Assembly (NCBI GenBank): GCA_937901435.1
Contig: CALGTJ010000768.1
Location: 1 to 24,373 of the forward strand
Reading direction: 5' to 3'
Origin: an uncultured Rhodobacter sp.
GTDB lineage: Bacteria; Pseudomonadota; Alphaproteobacteria; Rhodobacterales; Rhodobacteraceae
DNA: 24,373 nucleotides
Part shown: piece by piece, positions 16,076 through 24,168 of the stretch
Layout of the letters: each line of letters starts with the position of its first letter
How positions within the stretch are numbered: position 1 is the stretch's first letter
Notes under the pieces: generated by a model
Databases searched by the model: none
The model's input: only the letters and a program-made list of their open reading frames with translations
What the model was told of the DNA's origin: nothing
Program-made: the position numbers and the translations under genes

Positions 16076-17046
16076 ATAGACGAAACCGCGCACATCATCT
16101 TTATCCTCCGATCGACCCGTTCGATCAGCGGATGATGGATGTGGGGGACGGTCACACGATTTATGTCGAGCAATGCGGCAATCCGCAGGGTATTCCCGTT
16201 GTTGTGTTCCACGGTGGGCCCGGTGGGGGATGCAGCCCGGCGATGCGGCGGTATTTCGACCCGAATGCGTATCGGATCATCCTGTTTGACCAGCGCGGCT
16301 GTGGTCGCTCGCGCCCCCATGCCAGTGTCGAGAACAACACCACATGGCATCTGGTGTCTGACATCGAAAAGATTCGCGACGCACTGGGCATCGAGCGTTG
16401 GTTTGTGTTTGGCGGCAGTTGGGGTGCAACGCTTGCCCTGATTTATGCAGAGGCACATCCTGATCGTGTGGCGCATTTGATTCTGCGCGGGGTGTTCCTG
16501 ATGACACAGGCAGAGTTGGCTTGGTTCTACGGTGGCGGTGCCGGGCATTTCTGGCCTGATATCTGGGCGCGGTTCGCGTCGCTTGTGCCGCAAGATGAAC
16601 AGGACGATTTCATTCTGGCCTATCACCGACGCCTGTTTTCCGGCGATCTGATGCAGGAAACACGGTTCGCCCGCGCCTGGGCCAGTTGGGAAAACACGCT
16701 GGCCAGTATCGACAACGAAGGCCCCGGAGGCGAAAGCCCGGCGGAATATGCACGCGCTTTTGCGCGGCTAGAGAACCATTATTTCATCAATGCCGGGTTT
16801 TTGCAGGAAGACGGTCAGATCCTGAATCAGGTGGATCGCATCGCCCATATCCCCGGAGTCATCGTGCAAGGGCGCTATGACATGATTTGCCCGCCAGTTT
16901 CTGCGTGGAATTTGCACAAGGCGTGGCCTGCGTCACGCCTCAAGATGGTCGGAAAGGCGGGGCATGCGCTGTCAGAGCCGGGGATCACCGCAGAGCTTGT
17001 GCAAACCATGGATGGCTTGCGTCAAAACCCCATTCTCGGCACATAG
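16060..17046 (+). CDS. pip: Proline iminopeptidase (peptidase family S33)
   Basis: A 328-residue alpha/beta hydrolase that releases N-terminal proline from peptides, presumably in the cytoplasm as no signal peptide is seen. Oxyanion-hole motif HGGPGGGCSP (51–60) and FDQRGCGRS (76–84) precede the nucleophile elbow GGSWG (118–122, Ser120). Asp274 (GRYDMICP) and His302 (GKAGHALSEPG) complete the triad. The length and LYPPIDPFDQRMMDVGDGH opening are typical of the bacterial enzyme. The start at ATG 16060 has AGGG 5 nt upstream; an in-frame ATG at 15976 would read through the ubiG start region and add unlikely sequence. The gene lies just upstream of a peptide-type importer, which fits, but does not prove, a role in using imported peptides. 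Confidence 0.93.
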   Translation: MDRVSDRRNRAHHLYPPIDPFDQRMMDVGDGHTIYVEQCGNPQGIPVVVFHGGPGGGCSPAMRRYFDPNAYRIILFDQRGCGRSRPHASVENNTTWHLVSDIEKIRDALGIERWFVFGGSWGATLALIYAEAHPDRVAHLILRGVFLMTQAELAWFYGGGAGHFWPDIWARFASLVPQDEQDDFILAYHRRLFSGDLMQETRFARAWASWENTLASIDNEGPGGESPAEYARAFARLENHYFINAGFLQEDGQILNQVDRIAHIPGVIVQGRYDMICPPVSAWNLHKAWPASRLKMVGKAGHALSEPGITAELVQTMDGLRQNPILGT

Positions 17047-17140
17047 GAAGGCTTCCCGGATTGACGGTGCCGACAGAACCTGCCCCATCCAGCGCCACTG
17101 GGCCCATTCCACCTATTCGAGGGTTTATTGGGAACTGGTC

Positions 17141-17168
17141 TTTACATAGCGGGCTTTGTCGCTAACGT
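17141..17168 (+). promoter_or_regulatory. Possible promoter of the peptide importer operon
   Basis: TTTACA (17141–17146), 16 bp spacer, TAACGT (17163–17168). The −35 is good (5 of 6), the −10 poor (3 of 6). An 8 bp palindrome TAACGTTA (17163–17170) covers the −10, and a related ACGTAA follows at 17175–17180; together they could be an operator. The 154 bp gap 17047–17200 contains no other recognisable feature. Confidence 0.3.
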
Positions 17169-17186
17169 TAGAGAACGTAACCGCTC

Positions 17187-17191
17187 AGGGG
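17187..17191 (+). promoter_or_regulatory. Shine–Dalgarno supporting a TTG start
   Basis: AGGGG, 9 nt before TTG 17201. The alternative TTG at 17156 has no Shine–Dalgarno. Confidence 0.5.
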
Positions 17192-17200
17192 TCATACGGT

Positions 17201-18190
17201 TTGAGATCTGTCCTAGGGATTATAATCCAACGGCTTTTGCTCGGCGTGCTGACGCTCCTTGTGGTTTCGGTTGTCATCTTTACGGCAGTGAACATGCTGC
17301 CCGGGGATTTTGCCCAGGCGATCCTTGGCCAAAGCGCCACACCAGAGGCCATCGCGTCCATTCGTCGTGACCTCGGTTTAGATCAGCCCTTTGTCGCGCG
17401 GTATTTCACATGGCTTGGCGGGATGGTGCGTGGTGATCTTGGGATCAGTTTCTCGCAGATGAACTTTGCGTCGAACATGGGGGGCGATCAGCTAAAGACC
17501 GTCGCACAGCAGATCGGCCCCAAGTTTCAGAATACGATGTTTCTGGCGACCGTGACGGCGTCGATTGCTGTGCCCGTGTCGATCATGTTGGGCATTCTTG
17601 CTGCGCTTTATCGCAATTCGGTGTTTGACCGGGTCGCGAATATTACCACGCTGACCTCGATTTCCAGTCCCGAGTTTTTTCTGGCCTATATCCTTATCCT
17701 CTTTCTGGCCGTGTTGAACCCGATCCTGCCATCTCTGTCGAATATCTTCGAGGGGATGAGTTTCGGCGAGCGTCTGGAAAAGACGCTGCTGCCCGCGCTG
17801 ACGCTGACGCTGGTGGTGACGGCCCATATGATGCGGATGACGCGCGCGGCGATCATCAACCTGCTCGCCTCGCCTTATATCGAGATGGCGCGGCTTAAGG
17901 GGCTTAGCCCGATGCGGGTGATCGTAAAGCACGCCCTGCCCAACGCGTTGGCCCCGATCATCAACGTGATCGCGCTGAACCTTGCCTATTTGATCACCGG
18001 CGTTGTGGTGATCGAGGTGGTCTTTGTCTACCCCGGTATCGGCCAGTTTTTTGTCGATAGCGTCAAGATTCGCGACATCCCTGTGGTGCAGGCCTGCTGC
18101 CTGATCTTTGCCACCGCCTATATCCTGCTGAACCTGACGGCGGACATCATGTCTATCCTGTCTAACCCTCGTCTGAGGCACCCGAAATGA
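17201..18190 (+). CDS. Peptide-type ABC importer permease, DppB/OppB class
   Basis: A 329-residue inner-membrane permease with about six helices. The opening (IIIQRLLLGVLTLLVVSVVIFTAVNMLPGDFA) is typical of DppB/OppB, as is the following periplasmic stretch with LGLDQPFVARYFTWLGGMVRGDLGIS. The cytoplasmic EAA loop reads EMARLKGLSPMRVIVKHALPNALAPII and would contact the ATPase. It imports oligopeptides, dipeptides or similar compounds (opines, nickel and sugars are also carried by this class). The start is set at TTG 17201 by its Shine–Dalgarno; a longer form from TTG 17156 adds 15 polar residues. Its stop overlaps the second permease start as ATGA (18187–18190), so the two subunits are translationally coupled. 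Confidence 0.88.
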   Translation: MRSVLGIIIQRLLLGVLTLLVVSVVIFTAVNMLPGDFAQAILGQSATPEAIASIRRDLGLDQPFVARYFTWLGGMVRGDLGISFSQMNFASNMGGDQLKTVAQQIGPKFQNTMFLATVTASIAVPVSIMLGILAALYRNSVFDRVANITTLTSISSPEFFLAYILILFLAVLNPILPSLSNIFEGMSFGERLEKTLLPALTLTLVVTAHMMRMTRAAIINLLASPYIEMARLKGLSPMRVIVKHALPNALAPIINVIALNLAYLITGVVVIEVVFVYPGIGQFFVDSVKIRDIPVVQACCLIFATAYILLNLTADIMSILSNPRLRHPK

Positions 18191-19389
18191 GCGCTTGGAT
18201 GTGGATCGTTGTTTATCTGGTCGTGATTGCGGCGCTTGGCTGGGTTTTTCGTTTTGCCGGGCAACAGGCCACCGGAAACAAGCCGTTCTTTCGCGATATG
18301 CCTTATGGCGTGGCGTTCGGGTATATTCTGGGTGTTGCGGTTCTGGGGTGGATCATCTGGACCTACATCTATGCGCGCACCTCAGACGACCCGACGGTGA
18401 TTGCGAAATACTTTTTCTTCCGCGTGGCGGTCGAGTGGTTCATCCTCTTTACAATCGCTGCCTATCTGTTTCGCCTGCTCGGGCGGTATGCGGGCACAAG
18501 GGTGACGCGCAAACTGTTCCGATCCATGCCGCTGACGGCCGCGTTCGGTATTCTGACCATCATCGTCTACGCGATCTTTGCCGTCTTTGCGCAATGGATC
18601 GCACCGCATGGACAGGAACAGATCTTTGCGCAGGCCAATATTATCGCAGGCGGCGATCCCGCGCTGGGCGGCAATCCGGACTTTCCGCTGGGCACAGATC
18701 AGATCGGTCGCGATATCCTAAGCCGCTTGATCTACGGCGCGCAGAACACGGTCGGAATTGCTTTCATCACGACGCTTCTGGCGTTTCTGCTGGGTGGCTC
18801 GCTTGGGTTTTTGGCGGCGACCTTGGGTGGCTGGCTGGACCAGTTGCTGAGCCGTGCGGTCGATGTGCTGATGGCGATCCCCTCGCTGATCTTCGCCCTG
18901 TTGCTGATGACAATTGCAAGCGTCTGGGCGTCCACTCTTGGGGTGCCGCTTACGATCTTTATGGTTCTCATTATCGCCGTCATCGATAGTACACGCGTGT
19001 TTCGCCTCGCGCGCGCCGTTGGCAGCAATATCGTCGTGATGGATTACATCGAGGCGGCCAAGCTGCGCGGCGAGGGCCTGACCTATCTGATCTTTCGCGA
19101 GATCCTGCCAAATGCGACCGCGCCCCTGCTGGCCGAGTTCGGTCTGCGCTTTTGCTTTGTGTTCCTCACGATTGCCTCTCTGTCGTTCCTTGGTGTCGGG
19201 ATCCAGCCGCCGCTGGCGGACTGGGGCACAATGGTGCGCGATCTGTCGGCCTTCATCAATTATGCCAGCTTTGCCCCACAAGCGGCCTCGACCCCCTTGT
19301 TGGCCGCGGGTGCGATTGCCTTGCTGACGATCGCGGTCAACTTTGTGGTGGACTGGATGCTGCATAAATCCTCGGGGCTGAAAGAATGA
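18187..19389 (+). CDS. Peptide-type ABC importer permease, DppC/OppC class, with long N-terminal membrane extension
   Basis: A 400-residue permease, about 100 residues longer than usual for DppC/OppC. The normal permease begins around residue 108 (RKLFRSMPLTAAFGILTIIVYAIFAVFAQWIAPHG), followed by the signature LGTDQIGRDILSRLIYGAQNT (168–188), the EAA loop EAAKLRGEGLTYLIFREILPNATAPLL (289–315) and the typical SFLGVGIQPPLADWG (333–347). Before it lie three extra predicted membrane helices (about 5–21, 43–62, 80–97). This extension contains a second copy of the start motif: FFRDMPYGVAFG (34–45) matches LFRSMPLTAAFG (110–121), each preceded by RFAG/RYAG. It therefore looks like a partial internal duplication. 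The start at ATG 18187 overlaps the upstream stop, and its end overlaps the ATPase start (ATGA, 19386–19389). Confidence 0.9.
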   Translation: MSAWMWIVVYLVVIAALGWVFRFAGQQATGNKPFFRDMPYGVAFGYILGVAVLGWIIWTYIYARTSDDPTVIAKYFFFRVAVEWFILFTIAAYLFRLLGRYAGTRVTRKLFRSMPLTAAFGILTIIVYAIFAVFAQWIAPHGQEQIFAQANIIAGGDPALGGNPDFPLGTDQIGRDILSRLIYGAQNTVGIAFITTLLAFLLGGSLGFLAATLGGWLDQLLSRAVDVLMAIPSLIFALLLMTIASVWASTLGVPLTIFMVLIIAVIDSTRVFRLARAVGSNIVVMDYIEAAKLRGEGLTYLIFREILPNATAPLLAEFGLRFCFVFLTIASLSFLGVGIQPPLADWGTMVRDLSAFINYASFAPQAASTPLLAAGAIALLTIAVNFVVDWMLHKSSGLKE

Positions 19390-21029
19390 GCGATCTTCTC
19401 GAAATCAAGGATCTGTGGATCGAAGGTCGGTCTGACGAGGTCTGGAACCCGATCATCAATGGCGCCAGCCTGTCTTTGAAAAAGGGCGAGGTGCTGGGTC
19501 TGATTGGCGAATCCGGGGCGGGCAAATCAACGCTTGGCCTTGCCGCGATGGGATTTACCCGTGACGGCGTTCGGATTTCCAGTGGCAGCGTCGTGTTTGA
19601 TGGGATCGACCTGATCAATGCCTCGGCGGCGGAAAAGCGCGATCTTTTGGGTAAGCGGATCGCTTATGTGGCGCAATCCGCCGCAGCATCGTTCAACCCG
19701 GCGCATAAGCTGATCGACCAGCACACCGAAGCGCCGGTGCAGCATCACGTCAGCAGCAGGTCCGACAGTGTCGAGGACGGGATAGAGCTATATCGTCGTC
19801 TGCGTTTGCCCAATCCGGAGGAAATCGGGTTTCGCTATCCGCATCAGGTTTCGGGTGGTCAATTGCAGCGCGCTATGACGGCGATGGCCATGTCGTGCCG
19901 TCCCGACCTGATTATCTTTGACGAACCGACAACTGCGCTGGATGTGACCACGCAGATCGAAGTGCTGGCCAGTATCCGCGATATCGTCGAGCAATTTGAC
20001 ACCGCCGCGATCTATATCACCCATGATCTTGCGGTCGTGGCGCAGATGGCGGATCGGATCAAGGTCTTGCTGAAGGGCGATGAGGTCGAAGAGAGCGACA
20101 CGCGCGAGATGCTGACCAGTCCGAAAGAGGAATACACCAAAAGCCTTTGGGCTGTGCGCAGTTTCGAACGCCCTGCCAAAGCCAAGGTGCCAGGCGATGC
20201 GGTGCCGATTGTGCGGGTCAAGAATGTGACCGCCGCCTATGGCAAGGTTGTCGTGCTGCATGATATCAGCTTTGATATTCACGCGGGGCGCACGGTCGCT
20301 GTGGTCGGCGAGTCGGGGTCTGGCAAATCCACTGCGGCGCGGTGCATCACCGGGCTTTTGCCGCCAAGTGAGGGCGTGATCGAGTTCGAAGGCGAGCCGA
20401 TGCCTCTGGACTATCGCAAGCGCACCAAGATGCAGTTGCGACAGGCGCAGATGATCTATCAGATGGCCGATACCGCGCTGAACCCGCGCAAAAGCATTGG
20501 CGAGATTATCGGACGTCCGATCGAATTCTACATGGGTCTGCGTGGCGCGAAAAAGCGCGAACGTGTGCGTGAGTTGCTGAACGAGATAGAGCTTGAACCA
20601 GATCAATATATCGACCGTTTGCCGTCCGAACTGTCCGGTGGCCAGAAACAGCGCATCGGCATTGCTCGCGCGCTGGCAGCAGAACCGAAATTCATCATCT
20701 GCGACGAGGTCACCAGCGCGCTGGACCAATTGGTTGCCGAAGGTATTCTGCGGCTTCTCGCGCGGTTGCAGGACACGCTTGGGCTAAGCTATATGTTCAT
20801 CACTCATGACTTGGCGACAGTGCGCGCTATTTCGGATGAGGTTGTGGTGATGAAAGATGGTCGTGTGGTTGAACAGGGTAGCAAGGTCGAAATGTTCAAA
20901 CCGCCGCATCATCCCTACACAGATCTCTTGCTAAGCTCGGTGCCAGAGATGGATCCGGATTGGCTTACAAATCTACTGGCAGAACGCGGAGTTGATAACA
21001 TCGGCGATGCTGCTGTTGATAAGATGTAG
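19386..21029 (+). CDS. Fused double ATPase of a peptide-type ABC importer (DppD–DppF fusion)
   Basis: A 547-residue protein with two complete nucleotide-binding domains in tandem. NBD1: Walker A GESGAGKST (41–49), signature VSGGQLQR (155–162), Walker B LIIFDEPTTAL (175–185), switch His in ITHDLA (211–216). NBD2: GESGSGKST (308–316), LSGGQKQR (416–423), FIICDEVTSAL (436–446), ITHDLA (472–477). Val replaces the usual Pro after the catalytic Glu in NBD2. Both sites look active. NBD2 is followed by HHPYTDLLLSSVP (508–520), the usual oligopeptide-ATPase tail. One fused chain replaces the separate DppD and DppF subunits. It powers the two upstream permeases. The binding-protein gene follows after 73 bp without a convincing terminator. 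Confidence 0.92.
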   Translation: MSDLLEIKDLWIEGRSDEVWNPIINGASLSLKKGEVLGLIGESGAGKSTLGLAAMGFTRDGVRISSGSVVFDGIDLINASAAEKRDLLGKRIAYVAQSAAASFNPAHKLIDQHTEAPVQHHVSSRSDSVEDGIELYRRLRLPNPEEIGFRYPHQVSGGQLQRAMTAMAMSCRPDLIIFDEPTTALDVTTQIEVLASIRDIVEQFDTAAIYITHDLAVVAQMADRIKVLLKGDEVEESDTREMLTSPKEEYTKSLWAVRSFERPAKAKVPGDAVPIVRVKNVTAAYGKVVVLHDISFDIHAGRTVAVVGESGSGKSTAARCITGLLPPSEGVIEFEGEPMPLDYRKRTKMQLRQAQMIYQMADTALNPRKSIGEIIGRPIEFYMGLRGAKKRERVRELLNEIELEPDQYIDRLPSELSGGQKQRIGIARALAAEPKFIICDEVTSALDQLVAEGILRLLARLQDTLGLSYMFITHDLATVRAISDEVVVMKDGRVVEQGSKVEMFKPPHHPYTDLLLSSVPEMDPDWLTNLLAERGVDNIGDAAVDKM

Positions 21030-21102
21030 AACGAATCGCATATAATCAGCTGTAATTGCGACCGGGGTAACCCGTTTCAAAAACGACAACAGGGAGACTA
21101 AC

Positions 21103-22653
21103 ATGACACAAATCAGCAGACGCGGCCTTTTAAAGACCGGTGTTGCCGCCGGTGTTCTGGCCGCAACCGGCGCTCGCGCTGGCAGCCATTCGATGGCAAA
21201 AAAGGGTGGCCGCTTGCGGGCTGGTATTTCCGGCGCAAACACATCCGATAGCTGGGATGGCCGCACGCATTCTGACCTTTACATGATCGCCTGTGCTCAG
21301 GGTGCCGTGTTTGATTCACTGACCGAAGTGGCGCCTGACGGATCGCTCAAAGGCGAATTGGCCGAAAGCTGGGAAGCAAGCCCGGATGCGAAAGTCTGGA
21401 CGATCAACCTGCGGACGGGCGTGACCTTTCACAACGGCAAATCCTTTGGCGCTGACGATGTAATCGAGTCGTTGCAGATGCACACGACAGAAGATTCAAA
21501 ATCCGCCGCCAAGCCAATCGTCTCTGCGATCAGTGAGATGAAGAAGATCACCGATCATCAGGTGCAATTCACGCTGGAGGCTGGCAACGCCGACTTCCCC
21601 TATCTGATGTCCGACTATCATATCCTGATGTATCCTGCGGGTCAGATTGACGAAGCCATCGCAAACGGGATCGGAACGGGTCTCTATCAGGTCCAAAGCT
21701 TTGAGCCCGGCGTGCGCATGGTCGCAACCCGCTATCCGAACCACTACAAAGGCGATGATGCCGGTTTCTTTGACGAGATCGAATATATCGCCATCAACGA
21801 CAACAACGCACGGATGAACGCGCTGCTGACGGGTCAGGTGGATGCGGTCAACCGGATCGACTTCAAGACCGAGGCCCTGCTGCGCGCGAACCCGAATACG
21901 GTCATTCAGGAAGTCACTGGCAACCAGCATTATACCTTGCCAATGCTGTCCAAAATCGCGCCTTTTGACAATCTGAATGTGCGCCGGGCGTTGAAATACG
22001 CGATCAACCGTCAGGAACTTGTTGACAAGATCCTTCTTGGCCACGGTCAGGTTGGTAATGACTCTCCGATCGGTCCTGCGAACCAGTATTATGCTGGCGA
22101 TATGGAGCAACTGACCTACGATCCGGACAAGGCCAAGTTCTATATGAAAGAGGCCGGAATGGACTCTATCGACATTGACCTCAGCGCGTCCAGTGCCGCG
22201 TTCGAGGGTGCTGTCGATGCGGCTCAATTGTTCCAGTCGTCCGCGAAAGCGGCTGGTATCAACATCAACGTGGTGCAGGAACCTGCTGATGGATATTGGT
22301 CGAACGTCTGGCTGAAAAAGCCATTCTGCGCCAGCTATTGGTCAGGTCGTGCGACCGAGGACTGGATGTTCTCGACAGCCTACGAGGCCGGTGCCCCGTG
22401 GAATGATTCGAATTGGGATCAACCACGCTTCCAAGAGTTGCTGTTGACCGCTCGTGCCGAGTTGGACAGCGGCAAGCGTGCAACCCAGTACCGCGAGATG
22501 CAGGAAATCCTGCGGACCGACGGTGCCGTAATCATCCCGATGTTTGCCAACTATGTTCAGGGGCTTAGCACCAAAGTCGGAACGCCCGAGAAAATCGGCA
22601 ACCTCTGGCAGATGGACAACGGTCGTATGGCAGAACGCTGGTGGTTCTCATAA
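21103..22653 (+). CDS. Peptide-type ABC importer substrate-binding protein, Tat-exported (SBP family 5)
   Basis: A 516-residue periplasmic binding protein. The N-terminus has a twin-arginine signal (SRRGLLKTGVAAGVLAATGARA, Arg6–Arg7). The mature part follows the SBP_bac_5 layout: VFDSLTEVAPDGSLKGELAESWEASPDAKVWTINLR, GVTFHNGKSFGADDV, GTGLYQVQSFEPG, and NVRRALKYAINRQELVDKILLGHG. These proteins bind oligopeptides, dipeptides, opines or other organic ligands, and the ligand is not readable by eye. Tat export, as opposed to Sec, implies folding before export. GGGAGA precedes ATG 21103. It is the last gene of the importer operon and is closed by a terminator at 22675. Placement after the ATPase is less usual than at the front of such operons. 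Confidence 0.92.
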   Translation: MTQISRRGLLKTGVAAGVLAATGARAGSHSMAKKGGRLRAGISGANTSDSWDGRTHSDLYMIACAQGAVFDSLTEVAPDGSLKGELAESWEASPDAKVWTINLRTGVTFHNGKSFGADDVIESLQMHTTEDSKSAAKPIVSAISEMKKITDHQVQFTLEAGNADFPYLMSDYHILMYPAGQIDEAIANGIGTGLYQVQSFEPGVRMVATRYPNHYKGDDAGFFDEIEYIAINDNNARMNALLTGQVDAVNRIDFKTEALLRANPNTVIQEVTGNQHYTLPMLSKIAPFDNLNVRRALKYAINRQELVDKILLGHGQVGNDSPIGPANQYYAGDMEQLTYDPDKAKFYMKEAGMDSIDIDLSASSAAFEGAVDAAQLFQSSAKAAGININVVQEPADGYWSNVWLKKPFCASYWSGRATEDWMFSTAYEAGAPWNDSNWDQPRFQELLLTARAELDSGKRATQYREMQEILRTDGAVIIPMFANYVQGLSTKVGTPEKIGNLWQMDNGRMAERWWFS

Positions 22654-22656
22654 TTT

Positions 22657-22671
22657 AACCTCTGAGAGGTT
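22657..22671 (+). other. Small hairpin after the binding-protein gene
   Basis: AACCTC and GAGGTT form a 6 bp stem with a TGA loop, just after the stop codon and ahead of the main terminator. It may guard the mRNA 3' end. Confidence 0.4.
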
Positions 22672-22674
22672 TGG

Positions 22675-22703
22675 AAACGCCCTGCCAATTGGCGGGGCGT
22701 TTT
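22675..22703 (+). terminator. Rho-independent terminator of the importer operon
   Basis: A 12 bp stem with one G–T pair (arms 22675–22686 and 22691–22702, core ACGCCC/GGGCGT) and an AATT loop, ending in TTTT. It separates the importer operon from the decarboxylase gene, which then needs its own promoter; none is obvious in 22704–22761. Confidence 0.85.
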
Positions 22704-22761
22704 CGTGTTTAAAGCAATGGTTTTGCAGGGATCTGACCAAGGTAGAGCAAAGGATATGGGG

Positions 22762-24168
22762 ATGAGTGACGAGGGACACAGGCTGGACCCACAGGACTGG
22801 GCAGCCTATCGCGCGGATTTTCATAAGTTGCTGGATCAATGCGTTGACCGGATGCAGGCGGCCCGCGATCTGCCGTGGCAACCTGTACCTGCCGATCTGA
22901 GTGACCGCATTGCCATGGGGCAGGGCGGGGATGTGATGCAGCGCATGGTCACCGACATCATGCCCTATGCCACCGGCAACACGCATCCGCGGTTCTTTGG
23001 TTGGGTCCATGGCACTGGACAGGCCATCTCTGTCGCCGCCGAACTCGTTGCGGCCACAATGAACAGCAATCTTGGCGGGCGAGATCACGGGGCTGTCGAG
23101 GTAGAGCGGACCGTGATTGAATGGCTGTGTGATGTTGCGGGTCTGCCAGAACAGGCGTTCGGCATCCTCACCAGTGGCACATCGCAGGCGACAATCCTTG
23201 CACTCACAGCGGCACGGTTCCGCGCCTTTGGCGATGTGCGCAAGACCGGAATCGCCGGATTGCCCCGGATGCGGGTCTATATGGCCGAGGGCGCGCATTC
23301 CTGTATTCCCGGTGCTCTGGAAATCATGGGTCACGGGACGGATGCCGTGTTCAAGGTTGCCCTGACGCCAGCGGGCCATATAGATCTGGATTGCCTCGCT
23401 GCGGCAGTTGATCTGGATCACAGTGAAGGGATCTATCCGCTTGCCGTTGTCGGTACAGCCGGATCGGTCAACACAGGCACCTTTGATCCGTTCGAGCGTC
23501 TTGCGGATTTCTGTGAAACGCGGGGGATCTGGTTGCACGCCGATGCGGCCTTTGGCTTTTGGACGCTGCTGGCAGAGGAGCCTTGGCGTCACCTGTCCAG
23601 AGGCATTCATCGTGCGCAATCCATCGCGACGGATTTTCACAAATGGATCGGTGTGCCTTATGATTGCGGGGCCTGTCTGATCTCTGACCGCGACCTGCAT
23701 CGCCGTACGTTTTCCTCACGCCCGGAATACCTCGCTAGCCAGGCCTCTGGTCTTGCGGGGGGCGATCTGTGGTTCTGCGATTATGGCGTTGAATTGTCGC
23801 GTGGGTTCAAGGCGCTCAAGGTCTGGGCCGCTGTCGAGTCGCTGGGCACGCAGGCGCTGGGCGCGTCGATCAGCGACAACTGTCGGCAGGCCGCGTTGAT
23901 GGGCGAACTGGCGCAAGCCTCTGACCTGCTTGACCTTGCGCTGCCTGTCGTTTCCAACCTTTGCTGCTTTAGCCCCCGCCACGGCACCGCCGCCGACATC
24001 GCCGCAAAACTGCAACTGAGTGGAGAGGCCGTGTTTTCCACCACCACCCTCAACGGCCAGTCCTGCCTGCGCGCCGCCATCGTGAACCACCGCACCACCA
24101 GCGACGACATCCGACTGGCCATGGCAGCGGTAGAGCGAGAGGTGCGGAACGTAGCAACAGCCATTTAG
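22762..24168 (+). CDS. PLP-dependent group II decarboxylase (substrate unknown)
   Basis: A 468-residue fold-type I PLP enzyme of the glutamate/aromatic-L-amino-acid decarboxylase group. The PLP lysine is Lys294 in TDFHKWIGVPYDCG; Asp261 (HADAAFG) binds the pyridine nitrogen and His179 (EGAHSCIPGAL) stacks on the ring. The stretch NTHPRFFGWVHGTG (~73–86) and MNSNLGGRDHGAVEVERTVIEWL (~100–122) are also typical. It would convert an amino acid to an amine in the cytoplasm, though some members catalyse aldehyde-forming or other reactions. I chose ATG 22762 because AAGGA lies 7 nt upstream; ATG 22756 is two codons earlier. It lies beyond the importer terminator, on the same strand. No clear terminator follows. 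Confidence 0.85.
   Translation: MSDEGHRLDPQDWAAYRADFHKLLDQCVDRMQAARDLPWQPVPADLSDRIAMGQGGDVMQRMVTDIMPYATGNTHPRFFGWVHGTGQAISVAAELVAATMNSNLGGRDHGAVEVERTVIEWLCDVAGLPEQAFGILTSGTSQATILALTAARFRAFGDVRKTGIAGLPRMRVYMAEGAHSCIPGALEIMGHGTDAVFKVALTPAGHIDLDCLAAAVDLDHSEGIYPLAVVGTAGSVNTGTFDPFERLADFCETRGIWLHADAAFGFWTLLAEEPWRHLSRGIHRAQSIATDFHKWIGVPYDCGACLISDRDLHRRTFSSRPEYLASQASGLAGGDLWFCDYGVELSRGFKALKVWAAVESLGTQALGASISDNCRQAALMGELAQASDLLDLALPVVSNLCCFSPRHGTAADIAAKLQLSGEAVFSTTTLNGQSCLRAAIVNHRTTSDDIRLAMAAVEREVRNVATAI

Noticed and set aside
19788..20729. Minus-strand frame of 313 codons opposite the fused ATPase
   Set aside because: Antisense to two intact NBDs; composition rich in Arg, His and Gln with no family motif, so it is a by-product of codon bias.
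21062..21073. CGGG–GTAA–CCCG hairpin between the ATPase and binding-protein genes as an attenuator
   Set aside because: A 4 bp stem is too short to support a regulatory claim; it could arise by chance.
22648..23700. Minus-strand frame of 350 codons opposite the decarboxylase gene
   Set aside because: It lies antisense to a gene with a full set of PLP-enzyme motifs, shows no recognisable domain, and has the Arg/His/Pro-rich makeup of a GC-driven shadow frame.
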